The notes under the pieces are model-generated. The model made no database searches. It was not told the origin of the DNA and saw nothing but the letters and a program-made list of their open reading frames with translations. 64,000 nucleotides of DNA from Stutzerimonas stutzeri (GTDB lineage Bacteria > Pseudomonadota > Gammaproteobacteria > Pseudomonadales > Pseudomonadaceae): contig NZ_JAMOIH010000003.1 of NCBI RefSeq assembly GCF_024448955.1, positions 124,001 to 188,000 on the forward strand. Reading direction: 5' to 3'. The translations under genes and the position numbers were made by a program. Position 1 is the stretch's first letter. Each line of letters starts with the position of its first letter. Positions 55,857 through 63,977 of this stretch are shown piece after piece.

Positions 55857-56465
55857 ATGCAGATGCAGCGCTATCGAATCACCGGACAACTGTTGGTTGT
55901 CATGTTCATGTCCTGGCTGCTGGCCGGCTGTGGCATCAACAACATTCCCCAGTATGACGAGCAGGTGAAATCAGCCTGGTCGCAGGTTGAAAACCAGTAC
56001 CAGCGCCGTGCTGACCTGATTCCGAACCTGGTCGAGACGGTCAAGGGCTTCGCCCGTCAGGAGCAGGAAACCCTGACCGCTGTGGTCGAGGCGCGAGCCA
56101 AGGCGACGTCTATACAGGTCGACGCCAACACGCTGAACAACCCCGAACAGTTGCAGCAGTTTCAGCAGGCGCAGAACCAGCTGACCGGCGCCCTGAGCCG
56201 GCTGATGATGGTGTCCGAGCGCTACCCGGAACTGAAGTCGAACCAGAACTTCCTCGCCCTGCAGTCGCAGCTTGAAGGCACGGAAAACCGCATCGCCGTG
56301 GCGCGACGCGACTTCATCACGGCTGTGGAGCGCTACAACACCGAGATTCGCACCTTCCCAGGCCGCATCTGGCACACCCTGATGTACAGCGACATGCCGA
56401 TTCGCGAGAACTTCGAGGCCACCGCCGAGAATGCCGATCAGGCGCCGCAAGTGCAGTTTCAATGA
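55857..56465 (+). CDS. lemA: LemA-family lipoprotein
   Basis: The 202-residue product has a signal sequence ending in a lipobox (SWLLAGC), so Cys24 or so is lipidated. The LemA domain follows, with the coiled-coil regions VENQYQRRADLIPNLVETVKGF and AQNQLTGALSRLMMVSERYPEL, which fits the family exactly. The function of LemA is unclear. ATGs at 55857 and 55863 are both possible starts. It overlaps the next gene by four bases (ATGA). Confidence 0.93.
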   Translation: MQMQRYRITGQLLVVMFMSWLLAGCGINNIPQYDEQVKSAWSQVENQYQRRADLIPNLVETVKGFARQEQETLTAVVEARAKATSIQVDANTLNNPEQLQQFQQAQNQLTGALSRLMMVSERYPELKSNQNFLALQSQLEGTENRIAVARRDFITAVERYNTEIRTFPGRIWHTLMYSDMPIRENFEATAENADQAPQVQFQ

Positions 56466-57217
56466 CATTCAGGCTATTGCTGATTTCGGTTCTGCTGTTC
56501 TGCAGCGGTAGCGTCTTCGCCCAAGACGCCGAACTGCCGACACTGACCGGCAGGGTGGTGGACCAGGCGGAGCTGCTCGACACCCAGACCGAGGCCCGTC
56601 TGACTAGCATGCTCGCCGCCCATGAGCAAGCCACCAGCGAGCAGGTGGTAGTGGTCACGGTGCCGGAGTTGCAAGGCCGCAGCATCGAGGAATTCGGCGT
56701 GCAGCTCGGCCGTGCATGGGGCATCGGGCAGCAGGGCGAGGACAACGGCGCGCTGCTGATCGTCGCGCGTGACGATCGCCGGATTCGCATCGAAGTCGGC
56801 TATGGCCTCGAAGGGCGCCTGACCGACGCGCAATCCTCGATGATCATCAACGGCATCATCGCGCCGGCCTTCCAGCAGGGCGATTTCGCCCGTGGCATCA
56901 GCGAAGGCGCGGCGGCCATGGTGCAGGTGCTCGGTGGCGACCCGCTGCAGAGCGCGGCCATGCGCCCGGCAATGCCGATGGGCGCGCAGGAACCAAGCGG
57001 GCTGGGCATCCTCGGCTTCTTTCTGATGCTGGTGGCGATCTTTGTCATTGGTGGTGGCCGGGGTGGCCGTAACGGTGGTCGCAAAGCCTTGCTACTCGGC
57101 GCCTTGCTCGGCGGCATGGGGCGCGGCGGTGGCTTCGGCGGTGGCGGTTTTGGTGGGGGCGGCTTCGGCGGAGGAGGCGGCGGCTTCGGTGGCGGCGGCG
57201 CTTCGGGTGGCTGGTGA
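56462..57217 (+). CDS. TPM-domain protein with Gly-rich tail
   Basis: The 251-residue product has a signal peptide (LLLISVLLFCSGSVFA) and a TPM domain (about 30-165: VVDQAELLDTQTEARL, GIGQQGEDNGALLIVARDDRRIRIEVGYGLEG). A membrane helix (about 180-200) and a long Gly/Phe-rich tail (FGGGGFGGGGFGGGG) follow. TPM domains are periplasmic and are proposed to act in photosystem repair in plants; the bacterial role is unknown. It is coupled to lemA and followed by another TPM gene 64 bases later. Confidence 0.88.
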   Translation: MTFRLLLISVLLFCSGSVFAQDAELPTLTGRVVDQAELLDTQTEARLTSMLAAHEQATSEQVVVVTVPELQGRSIEEFGVQLGRAWGIGQQGEDNGALLIVARDDRRIRIEVGYGLEGRLTDAQSSMIINGIIAPAFQQGDFARGISEGAAAMVQVLGGDPLQSAAMRPAMPMGAQEPSGLGILGFFLMLVAIFVIGGGRGGRNGGRKALLLGALLGGMGRGGGFGGGGFGGGGFGGGGGGFGGGGASGGW

Positions 57218-57281
57218 CTGACGCCCGGCCCGCCACTCGCTCAACAACATAACGAGAAACTACCTCAACGATGAACGAGCA

Positions 57282-57899
57282 ATGACCCTACTGACCGAAA
57301 ACGAACTGCAGCAGGTAACCGCGGCGATCGACCGCGTCGAGCGTGACACCGATGCCGAACTGGTGACGGTGCTGGCGGCGCAGGCTGACGACTATCGCTA
57401 CATCCCGTTGCTGTGGGCCAGCCTGATTGCGCTGCTGTTACCCGGCGCGTTGTTGTTCTTCACCGGCTGGTTGTCCGCCTGGCAATTGCTGTTGGTGCAG
57501 TGGCTGACGTTCATCGTGTTGGCGGTGATATTCCGCATTCCCAGCCTGACCACTCGGCTGATTCCGCGCTCGGTCCGGCATTGGCGTGCCTGCAACCTGG
57601 CGCGTCGGCAATTTATGGAGCTGAATCTGCACCACACCGAGGGCGGCACCGGCATGCTGATCTTTGTCTGCGAAGCCGAGCGCTACGTCGAGATCCTTGT
57701 GGATCGGGGCATATCCAGCCGGATCGACGACAGCGCCTGGCAATCGATCGTCGCGCATTTCACGGACGATGTGCGCAGCGGGCAGGTGCTTCAGGGCTTT
57801 CTGAGCTGCATCGAGGCGTGCGGCTCGTTGCTCAAGCAGCACGTTCCAGCCACCCATGAGCGCAACGAATTGCCGAACCGTCTGGTGGTGATTGATTAA
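57282..57899 (+). CDS. TPM-domain membrane protein
   Basis: The 205-residue product is a TPM-domain protein with two hydrophobic helices near residues 40-60 and 66-88 inserted in the domain (TENELQQVTAAIDRVERDTDAELVTVLAAQ, then GGTGMLIFVCEAERYVEILVDRGISSRIDDSAWQ). The lemA-TPM-TPM order recurs in proteobacteria. The ATG at 57282 has only a weak ribosome site (GAACGAGC). The role is unknown; a repeat and a divergent FtsH-like gene follow. Confidence 0.87.
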   Translation: MTLLTENELQQVTAAIDRVERDTDAELVTVLAAQADDYRYIPLLWASLIALLLPGALLFFTGWLSAWQLLLVQWLTFIVLAVIFRIPSLTTRLIPRSVRHWRACNLARRQFMELNLHHTEGGTGMLIFVCEAERYVEILVDRGISSRIDDSAWQSIVAHFTDDVRSGQVLQGFLSCIEACGSLLKQHVPATHERNELPNRLVVID

Positions 57900-57923
57900 A
57901 GAAAGCCCAGTCGGCTTCGATCT

Positions 57924-57990
57924 GTAGGGCCGAACTTATTCGGCCATGCGGTGTGTAACGAAGACCGAGGCCGAACAAGTTCGGCCCTAC
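57924..57990. repeat. GTAG-headed REP pair (family A, copy 4)
   Basis: GTAGGGCCGAACTTATTCGG and the inverted CCGAACAAGTTCGGCCCTAC enclose a loop. It sits between two convergent genes and is the best-preserved copy of family A. Confidence 0.85.
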
Positions 57991-58022
57991 GCGCGATGCT
58001 TCAAAGCCAGCTTTAGCCTTTG

Positions 58023-59990
58023 TTAAACCATTCCCGGACCGTCGTCCTCGGGCTGTTCCACCGGCGCCAATTCGAGGAATTGGGCGTCCGCCATGGCACT
58101 GGCCGCGACGCGGTCGATGCTGCTCATGGCGTGGCCGATGATAGAACTGACGCTGGCCTCGTGGTGATGCTCGGGCAGGCGCTCGATAGCCGCCAGCACC
58201 TCTTCGCCGGGTACCGTTTCCTCGGCCAGCAGCTGCTCGGCGATCTCGTCCAGCGCTGGCTTGAGCCGCTGCAGCAACGCCATGCATTCACGGTCGAGTT
58301 GCTTGAGCAAGTTGTCCGCGGCGCGAATCGACTCGCCGGAATCGAATTCGATATGCGCGTCGCGCACGGCCTGCAGGCTCAGCAGCGAACCGTTCGGGCC
58401 CATGCCCAGTGCGCCGACCATCGACAGGGCGATCTTCGAGGCTTCCTGCAGATCCTGACCGGCGCCGGACGACACTTCATGGAAATACAGCTGTTCGGCG
58501 CCACGACCGGCCAGCAGCATCTGGATGCGATTGCGCAGCTCGGATTCCATGTGCAGGCGCTTGTCCTCCACTGGCGTCACCAGTGTCACGCCTAGTGCCT
58601 GGCCGCGCGGCAGAATGGTGACCTTTTCCACCCGACCCACTTTCAGCGCGGCGGCTACCAATGCGTGGCCGGCTTCATGCACGGCAATGCGCTTGCGATC
58701 GGCCGGCGACATGGGCGTGACGCCCGACGGCTGTTCGCCGATGCGGCAGGTTTCCACGGCGTCGACGAAGTGGCTCATGTCGACGGTCGTCGCGCTGGCG
58801 CGCGCCGCGAGCAGCGCCGCATGGTTGGCGATATAGGCGATGGCGGCTGGTGTCAGGCCGACGGTATTACGAGCCAGCTGGGCGAAATCGAGGTCCTGCG
58901 CGGCGCGAATCTTCCCCGCGTACAGGCGGAACAGCGCTTCCCGATCGGCGAGTCCCGGCAGGCCGACGGCAATTGAGCGGTCGAAGCGGCCTTCGCGCAC
59001 CAGCGCCGGATCGAGCGAGTTGGGAAAGTTGGTCGCGCCCAGCACCAGCACGCCGCTGGCGCCGTCGAAGCCGTCCATCTCGGCGAGGAACTGGTTGATG
59101 ATGCGGTTGCTCTCGGCATCGCTGGAGCGCTGCTGTTCGGCGCGCTTGCCGATGCCGTCGATCTCATCGATGAAGATGATGCACGGCGCCTGCTTGCGCG
59201 CGGTACGAAACAGCGCCTTGACCTTCTGAATGCCGACGCCGAAATACATCGAGGAAAAGTCGCTGCCGGTGACCTGGATGAAGCTGGCATTGGACTCGGT
59301 CGCCAGCGCCTTGGCCAGCTGGGTCTTGCCGGTGCCGGGCTCGCCGGTCAGCAGCACGCCCTTGGGCGGGCGGGCGCCCAGCGCGGCGTAGGCGGCAGGG
59401 TCGCGCAAGTAGGCGGTGACGTCGGTGAGTGCCTGCTTGGCCTCGCTGGCACCGATCACGTCGGCAAAACCGATACCGCTGCCCTTGCGCTGCACACGGA
59501 AGGCCTGGCTCTTGATTGCCAGATAACTGAGCGCACCGACCAGCAGAAGAATGAAGGGGGCATAGGGCACCAGCGCCTTGTACCAGGGCGCTTCACCGTC
59601 CGTTTCGAACAGCGTCAGCGGGAACAGCTGGCCTTCGCTGCTGGCGTAATGATCGAGCAGCAACTGTGCCACGCGGCCCGACTGATCGGGGATCCAGTAG
59701 CGCAAGCCGTCGTTCAGGCTGATGTAGACCGCGTCCTTACCGAGCGCCGCGCTGGCGATGGTGGCGCTACGCAGATCGTTCATCAGGACCGAAAGATCCT
59801 GGCGGTTGGCTTCCCAGGGCTCGGTGGATTCCCGCAGAGCTTCGAGCATGCTGGCCGCAGTGCCTGTGGAAGGCGCGGCCGGCATACCCGGCTTGAATTG
59901 CCAATAGGCCAGGCCGGCGATGAGTGCCAGCACCAGCAGAACGGAGAGCACAGGGCCGCGGCGGCCTTGTAGCAGACGTGGTGTTTTCAT
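58023..59990 (-). CDS. divergent FtsH-like AAA+ zinc metalloprotease
   Basis: The 655-residue inner-membrane product has a helix at 13-32, a periplasmic segment of about 107 residues and a second helix at about 140-159. A AAA+ domain with Walker A GEPGTGKT (216-223), Walker B IIFIDEID (271-278) and an Arg-finger region REGRFDR (332-338) comes next. The protease domain has the zinc motif HEAGH (438-442) and a third-ligand Asp near 513. Pore loop MYFGVG is present. The canonical GFSGADL helix is replaced by GLTPAAI, so this is not the housekeeping FtsH. It converges with TPM/LemA genes. Quality control of membrane proteins is likely. Confidence 0.88.
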   Translation of the reverse strand: MKTPRLLQGRRGPVLSVLLVLALIAGLAYWQFKPGMPAAPSTGTAASMLEALRESTEPWEANRQDLSVLMNDLRSATIASAALGKDAVYISLNDGLRYWIPDQSGRVAQLLLDHYASSEGQLFPLTLFETDGEAPWYKALVPYAPFILLLVGALSYLAIKSQAFRVQRKGSGIGFADVIGASEAKQALTDVTAYLRDPAAYAALGARPPKGVLLTGEPGTGKTQLAKALATESNASFIQVTGSDFSSMYFGVGIQKVKALFRTARKQAPCIIFIDEIDGIGKRAEQQRSSDAESNRIINQFLAEMDGFDGASGVLVLGATNFPNSLDPALVREGRFDRSIAVGLPGLADREALFRLYAGKIRAAQDLDFAQLARNTVGLTPAAIAYIANHAALLAARASATTVDMSHFVDAVETCRIGEQPSGVTPMSPADRKRIAVHEAGHALVAAALKVGRVEKVTILPRGQALGVTLVTPVEDKRLHMESELRNRIQMLLAGRGAEQLYFHEVSSGAGQDLQEASKIALSMVGALGMGPNGSLLSLQAVRDAHIEFDSGESIRAADNLLKQLDRECMALLQRLKPALDEIAEQLLAEETVPGEEVLAAIERLPEHHHEASVSSIIGHAMSSIDRVAASAMADAQFLELAPVEQPEDDGPGMV

Positions 59991-60410
59991 TTCACATCCA
60001 ATCGGGAAGCCCGACGTTTGACAAACAACCGCTTTCGAGGCGGACCACAGTTGTACGCGGGGAAACCCCGCAAGCGCCAATTGCGTGGCGCTGAGCAGTA
60101 CGGGCTCGTCGGATGCGATTTATATGCCGAACTGCAGGGTCGGGCGCTTCGGCTCCGATAGCCGGCGAGAATACGGCAAGTGCCATCATGCGCGAGCCTG
60201 GGCGACGAATGGCGGGCAGGTTTACGACGAATGACCGTTCGGTCGTGGAACGAAGTAATCGGACATGATTCATGCAGCTTGCATCAGCCGTTTCATGTGC
60301 GGCCTATGGCCGTTCCGATGAGCGGCCTGCTAGGCGTCGGACGCCGAGCGAAATTATTCGCGATCCGTAGTACATAGCCTGCCTTTCGCATCCAGAGCAG
60401 TTCCCGCACC
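59991..60410. other. gene-free region between the FtsH-like gene and a small ORF
   Basis: No convincing gene or RNA is visible in these 420 bases. A short perfect hairpin (GCGGGG/CCCCGC, 60057-60071) lies 67 bases upstream of the FtsH-like start. Promoters for both divergent genes must be here, but I see no clear -35/-10 pair. Confidence 0.5.
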
Positions 60411-60632
60411 ATGTCCACCCTTACCGAATTGGCCCAGCAGATTGCGGCGCTTTATCCACTGCAAGACAAAGCGGCCGGCAAGCGTTACCGCATCGTCAGC
60501 CAGCTCGCCGGCATGACCGAGCTGGAAGAGATCAACGGCGCGCCGCGCTATGTCGATACCCATCAGCTCGCCGATCGGAATCTGTGGGATGGCGGGTCTG
60601 CGCGTTCGATCGAACGTTTCGCCTCGGCCTAG
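60411..60632 (+). CDS. small hypothetical protein
   Basis: A 73-residue product, amphipathic, with no signal peptide or known motif (STLTELAQQIAALYPLQDKAAGKRY, then GMTELEEINGAPRYVDTHQL). Its coding looks genuine: GC-rich third positions and a compact, protein-like composition. No good ribosome site is visible (CAGTTCCCGCACC). The region has no recognised relatives in my memory. It could also be a chance ORF. Confidence 0.4.
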   Translation: MSTLTELAQQIAALYPLQDKAAGKRYRIVSQLAGMTELEEINGAPRYVDTHQLADRNLWDGGSARSIERFASA

Positions 60633-60790
60633 TCAACTAGCGGCCTGAGCGAGAGGCTCTGTCGTGCCGTTGCGCTTGTATTTGCCGACCCCCATCCGGC
60701 ATCCTCCGATGCTGGCCTGACGCTTACGCCGATGTGGATCGTGGGCGCGCGGGTAAAGGCCTGAATCGGCGATCCGTTGGGGAGACTGAA

Positions 60791-61270
60791 ATGATGACGT
60801 GCGATAGCAGCCGCGCCATGACAAGCCGTATTCGGCTTTTACTGATCGTGGGCCTGCTGGCGCTAGCACCGCTGGCGCAGGCGCAGACGCTAGTCGAGCC
60901 GGTCGGCTACATCATGAAGGTACAGGGCGAGGCGACCGTCACCAGCCGTGATCAGACCATCGACGCGGCCATTGGCCAGGCAGTGATCCTCGGCGCGGTG
61001 CTGCGCACCGGTGCCGACGGCGCGATGGGGGTGACGCTCAGTGATAACACGGTCATGTCCTTTGGCCCGAACAGCGAATTCACCCTGGACGAGTACGCGT
61101 TCGAACCCACCCGCGAAGAGCTGCGCCTGAGCGGCCATATCAGCCGCGGGACCTTGAATTTCATTTCAGGCGTCATCGCCAAGCTCAAGCCTGAAGCGGT
61201 CGAGCTGAAAACCCCAACGGGCACCATTGGCGTGCGCGGTACGCATTTTCTGGTGAAGGTCGTTCAGTGA
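60791..61270 (+). CDS. exported FecR-domain protein
   Basis: The 159-residue product has a cleavable signal peptide (SRIRLLLIVGLLALAPLAQAQ) and a FecR-type beta domain (VQGEATVTSRDQTIDAAIGQAV, SDNTVMSFGPNSEFTLDEY, TPTGTIGVRGTHFLV). In this association FecR domains are periplasmic sensors, not iron regulators. GGGGAG lies six bases before the ATG at 60791. The stop overlaps the next start (GTGA), so it is cotranscribed with the OmpA-type lipoprotein. Confidence 0.88.
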   Translation: MMTCDSSRAMTSRIRLLLIVGLLALAPLAQAQTLVEPVGYIMKVQGEATVTSRDQTIDAAIGQAVILGAVLRTGADGAMGVTLSDNTVMSFGPNSEFTLDEYAFEPTREELRLSGHISRGTLNFISGVIAKLKPEAVELKTPTGTIGVRGTHFLVKVVQ

Positions 61271-61866
61271 TCAGGATGCTGCTGCGGTATTCGGTTGCGC
61301 TGCTGTGTCTCGTGCTGCTGTCGGGCTGCGTGACGGGCAACTATGTGGTGCTGCTGGAAAGTCCTGACGGCACCACTGGCGCTGTGGTGATCGATGATGC
61401 CAAAGGCCAGACACGGCTGGATCAGGCGCATCAGGGGGTCATCATCGGCGGCGCCTCGGCCGCCAGACCGTTCAACGTCGGTCAGCTGCGGATCGCACAC
61501 GATTTCTCGGCGGCGTTGGCGGCTCAACCCGCACTGCCGCAGCGCTTCCAGCTTTATTTCAAGATCGGCAGCGCAGAGCTGACCGAGGAATCGGAGCGAG
61601 CTGTCGAGCAGGTTTTCGAGGCGATCCGCCTGCGTGGTCCGTCAGCCGTCTCGGTCATTGGCCACACCGACACCCTCAGCGGCCCGTACTGGAACGAGCA
61701 GCTGGGCTTGATTCGGGCCCAGGCGGTTGCGGACATGCTGCGCAACCGAGCCATCGAGGTAATCGATCTACGTGTGTCCTCACATGGTGAGCGCAACCTG
61801 TTGATCGACACGCCCGATGGTGTGTCCGAGCCGCGCAATCGCCGGGTCGAAATCAGCGTTCGCTGA
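61267..61866 (+). CDS. OmpA-domain outer-membrane lipoprotein
   Basis: The 199-residue product has a lipobox (LLSGC, Cys about 21) and an OmpA-type peptidoglycan-binding domain (FQLYFKIGSAELTEESER, VSVIGHTDTLSGPYWNEQLGLIRAQAVADML, RRVEISVR). It anchors the outer membrane to the wall. The start is the GTG at 61267 or the ATG at 61276, both in frame. It ends five bases before the convergent cyclase gene. Coupling to the FecR gene suggests a shared envelope-sensing role. Confidence 0.88.
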   Translation: MIRMLLRYSVALLCLVLLSGCVTGNYVVLLESPDGTTGAVVIDDAKGQTRLDQAHQGVIIGGASAARPFNVGQLRIAHDFSAALAAQPALPQRFQLYFKIGSAELTEESERAVEQVFEAIRLRGPSAVSVIGHTDTLSGPYWNEQLGLIRAQAVADMLRNRAIEVIDLRVSSHGERNLLIDTPDGVSEPRNRRVEISVR

Positions 61867-61871
61867 CGCCC

Positions 61872-63977
61872 TCACTTTTCTGTCAACGTAATGCACTCGC
61901 CGCGCTGGCCGGCCCGCAGTCGCTGCAGCTGATAGCGCACCAGCAGGTCGTCCGGCCGCGTGGCGGACAGCTGGTCGAAGGCGTCGGCGGCCTGATCGTG
62001 CTCGCTTGCCAGTAGCCGATATGCCGCATCGTAGTCGCTGTCGATGGCAGTTTCGCAGGGCTCGTAAAGGCGGATCGGCTGCGTCTTGCCCTTGAGCAGC
62101 ACGTCGCCGATGGCGCGCATCGGCACGTCCGGATTGGCGACACGGATGGCCTCCGAAACGCAGAGATCGGTGCCCAGATAACGATTGAGGCTTTCCAGAC
62201 GAGCCGCGACGTTGACCGCATCGCCCAACGCCCGGTAGTCGAACAGGGTGGCGCCACCGAAATTGCCGACGACGACCTCGCCGCTGTGTGCACTGATGCG
62301 CGTGCGGCCGAGCGGGATGCCAGCGGCATGTTGAACGGCTGCGTGGGCGCGGGTGAAGCTGCGGATCTCCAGCGCGCAGGCCAGCGCGCGAACCTGGTGA
62401 TCAGCCTGAGTCAGGGGCGCCGAGAACAGAATCGCCATGCCGTCGCCGACGATGCGTTCGAGGGTGCCCTGGTGGCGGAAGGCAATCTGGATGAGTCCTT
62501 CGAGGTATTCGTTGAGCATGCCGACCACGCGCTCCGGCGAGTGGCTCTCCATCAGGGTGGTGAAATCGGTGATGTCGGTGAAGACGAAGCTGCAATAACG
62601 GCGCTCGCCGCCGAGCTGTAGCTGTTCGGGATGGCGCACCAGATGCCTGACGAGATTCGGCGAGATGTAGCGCGAGAAGGCATCACGTATCCAACGCTGC
62701 TGATATTCGCTGGCGCGGTGCCGCGCAAGGCTGGCGCCGAGATAGACCAGCAGCAGACCGATCGATGGCGTCAGGGCGTCAAGCAGTAGCCCATGGCGCG
62801 AATAAGCCCACCAGGCCGCGATGTTCAGTGCCGCAATCGCTATCGCTGCGATCCAGGCGGCGGTGAGCGCGCCGCTGGTGAGGATCAGAACACAGAGCAG
62901 CGATCCGGCGAGCAACAGGACCAGCGCTTCCAGTGGACTGGCCCAGGACGGGCGTTGGAGTGGCGAGCCGGTTAACGCCTGTTCGATCGCCTGGGCGTGC
63001 ACCTGGACGCCCGGAAGCATCCCGCCAAGTGGGCTGAAGCGCAGATCCTGCAGGCCTTGGGCGGAGCTGCCGATCAGCACGATGCTACCGTCGAGTTGCC
63101 CGGCGGCCATGCCTTCCAGTACGTGCCAGGCGGGCAGGGTCTGTGCGGTCATGTCGCGGCGATAATGCAGCCAGAGCTCGCCTCGGCGGTTGGTCGGGAG
63201 CGTCAGCGGGCCTATCGAAACCTGTTCGACCGCTCCATTGCTCGCGGTCTCGATGCGGTACAGCTGTTGATCGAGATAGAGCCGCAGTGCTTCGGCGGAC
63301 AGCGAGGGGTAGAGCTGCTCGCCGACGCGAATCATCACCGGTACGCGGCGCACGACGCCGTCCGCGTCAGGGTGAAAGGTCATGGCGCCGCCGCCTGCCG
63401 CAGCCCTTTCAAGCAAGGGCAATGCGCTGACGGTGCCGGGGTAGGTTGTGAAACGCGGTAGGGTGGCATCCGCACGCTGTCGCACACCGAAACGGCTGAG
63501 CGGACGGGGCTGCGACGGTGAGTGCGCGGTGGCAAAGCCAAGGACGCTGGGCTGTCGTTCGAGCGCCTCGGCGAATAGGTGATCGTGGTCGGGCAGGGCC
63601 TCCAGCGTGTCGGCCAAAGCGGGCGGGAGGTCCAGCTGGTTCAGCAGATAGCGTGGCGAGCTGCGGTCGGCCTCGGCGAAGAGCACGTCGAAGACCACCA
63701 CGGCGGCGCCTGCCTGCTGCAGGCGCTCCAGCAACTGCGCCAGTAGATCGCGCGGCCAGGGCCATTGGCCGTGGCGCGCGAGGCTGGCTTCATCGATGTC
63801 GACCACCCGAACCGGTGTTTGCGCCGGCGCTGGCCGCGGATGCCAGCGCTGGTACTGATCGAACAAGCCGTTGCGCAGGCTCTGCAGCATCAGTGGTTCA
63901 GCCAGGTACAGAACGCAGGCGGCGAGCAATCCGGCCAACGCGAGCAGCAAGCGAGGCGTAAGTCCGGGTACTGCCAT
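61872..63977 (-). CDS. CHASE2 sensor with class III nucleotide cyclase domain
   Basis: The 701-residue product has an N-terminal helix (8-26), a periplasmic CHASE2 domain (about 30-345: VRVVDIDEASLARHGQWPWPR, VVVFDVLF), three or more helices (350-417) and a class III cyclase domain (460-640). The metal Asp residues are D468 and D512 (VGDG), and the transition-state Asn/Arg are N589 and R593 (VNVAARLE). The position that is usually Lys in adenylate cyclases (before IVGDG) is Arg508, so substrate preference is uncertain. It converges with the FecR/OmpA pair. A signal in the periplasm should control cAMP-type output. Confidence 0.92.
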   Translation of the reverse strand: MAVPGLTPRLLLALAGLLAACVLYLAEPLMLQSLRNGLFDQYQRWHPRPAPAQTPVRVVDIDEASLARHGQWPWPRDLLAQLLERLQQAGAAVVVFDVLFAEADRSSPRYLLNQLDLPPALADTLEALPDHDHLFAEALERQPSVLGFATAHSPSQPRPLSRFGVRQRADATLPRFTTYPGTVSALPLLERAAAGGGAMTFHPDADGVVRRVPVMIRVGEQLYPSLSAEALRLYLDQQLYRIETASNGAVEQVSIGPLTLPTNRRGELWLHYRRDMTAQTLPAWHVLEGMAAGQLDGSIVLIGSSAQGLQDLRFSPLGGMLPGVQVHAQAIEQALTGSPLQRPSWASPLEALVLLLAGSLLCVLILTSGALTAAWIAAIAIAALNIAAWWAYSRHGLLLDALTPSIGLLLVYLGASLARHRASEYQQRWIRDAFSRYISPNLVRHLVRHPEQLQLGGERRYCSFVFTDITDFTTLMESHSPERVVGMLNEYLEGLIQIAFRHQGTLERIVGDGMAILFSAPLTQADHQVRALACALEIRSFTRAHAAVQHAAGIPLGRTRISAHSGEVVVGNFGGATLFDYRALGDAVNVAARLESLNRYLGTDLCVSEAIRVANPDVPMRAIGDVLLKGKTQPIRLYEPCETAIDSDYDAAYRLLASEHDQAADAFDQLSATRPDDLLVRYQLQRLRAGQRGECITLTEK

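Noticed and set aside
60633-60869. 78-codon minus-strand frame between the small ORF and the FecR gene
   Set aside because: Overlaps the FecR start region, has no ribosome site and no protein-like composition.
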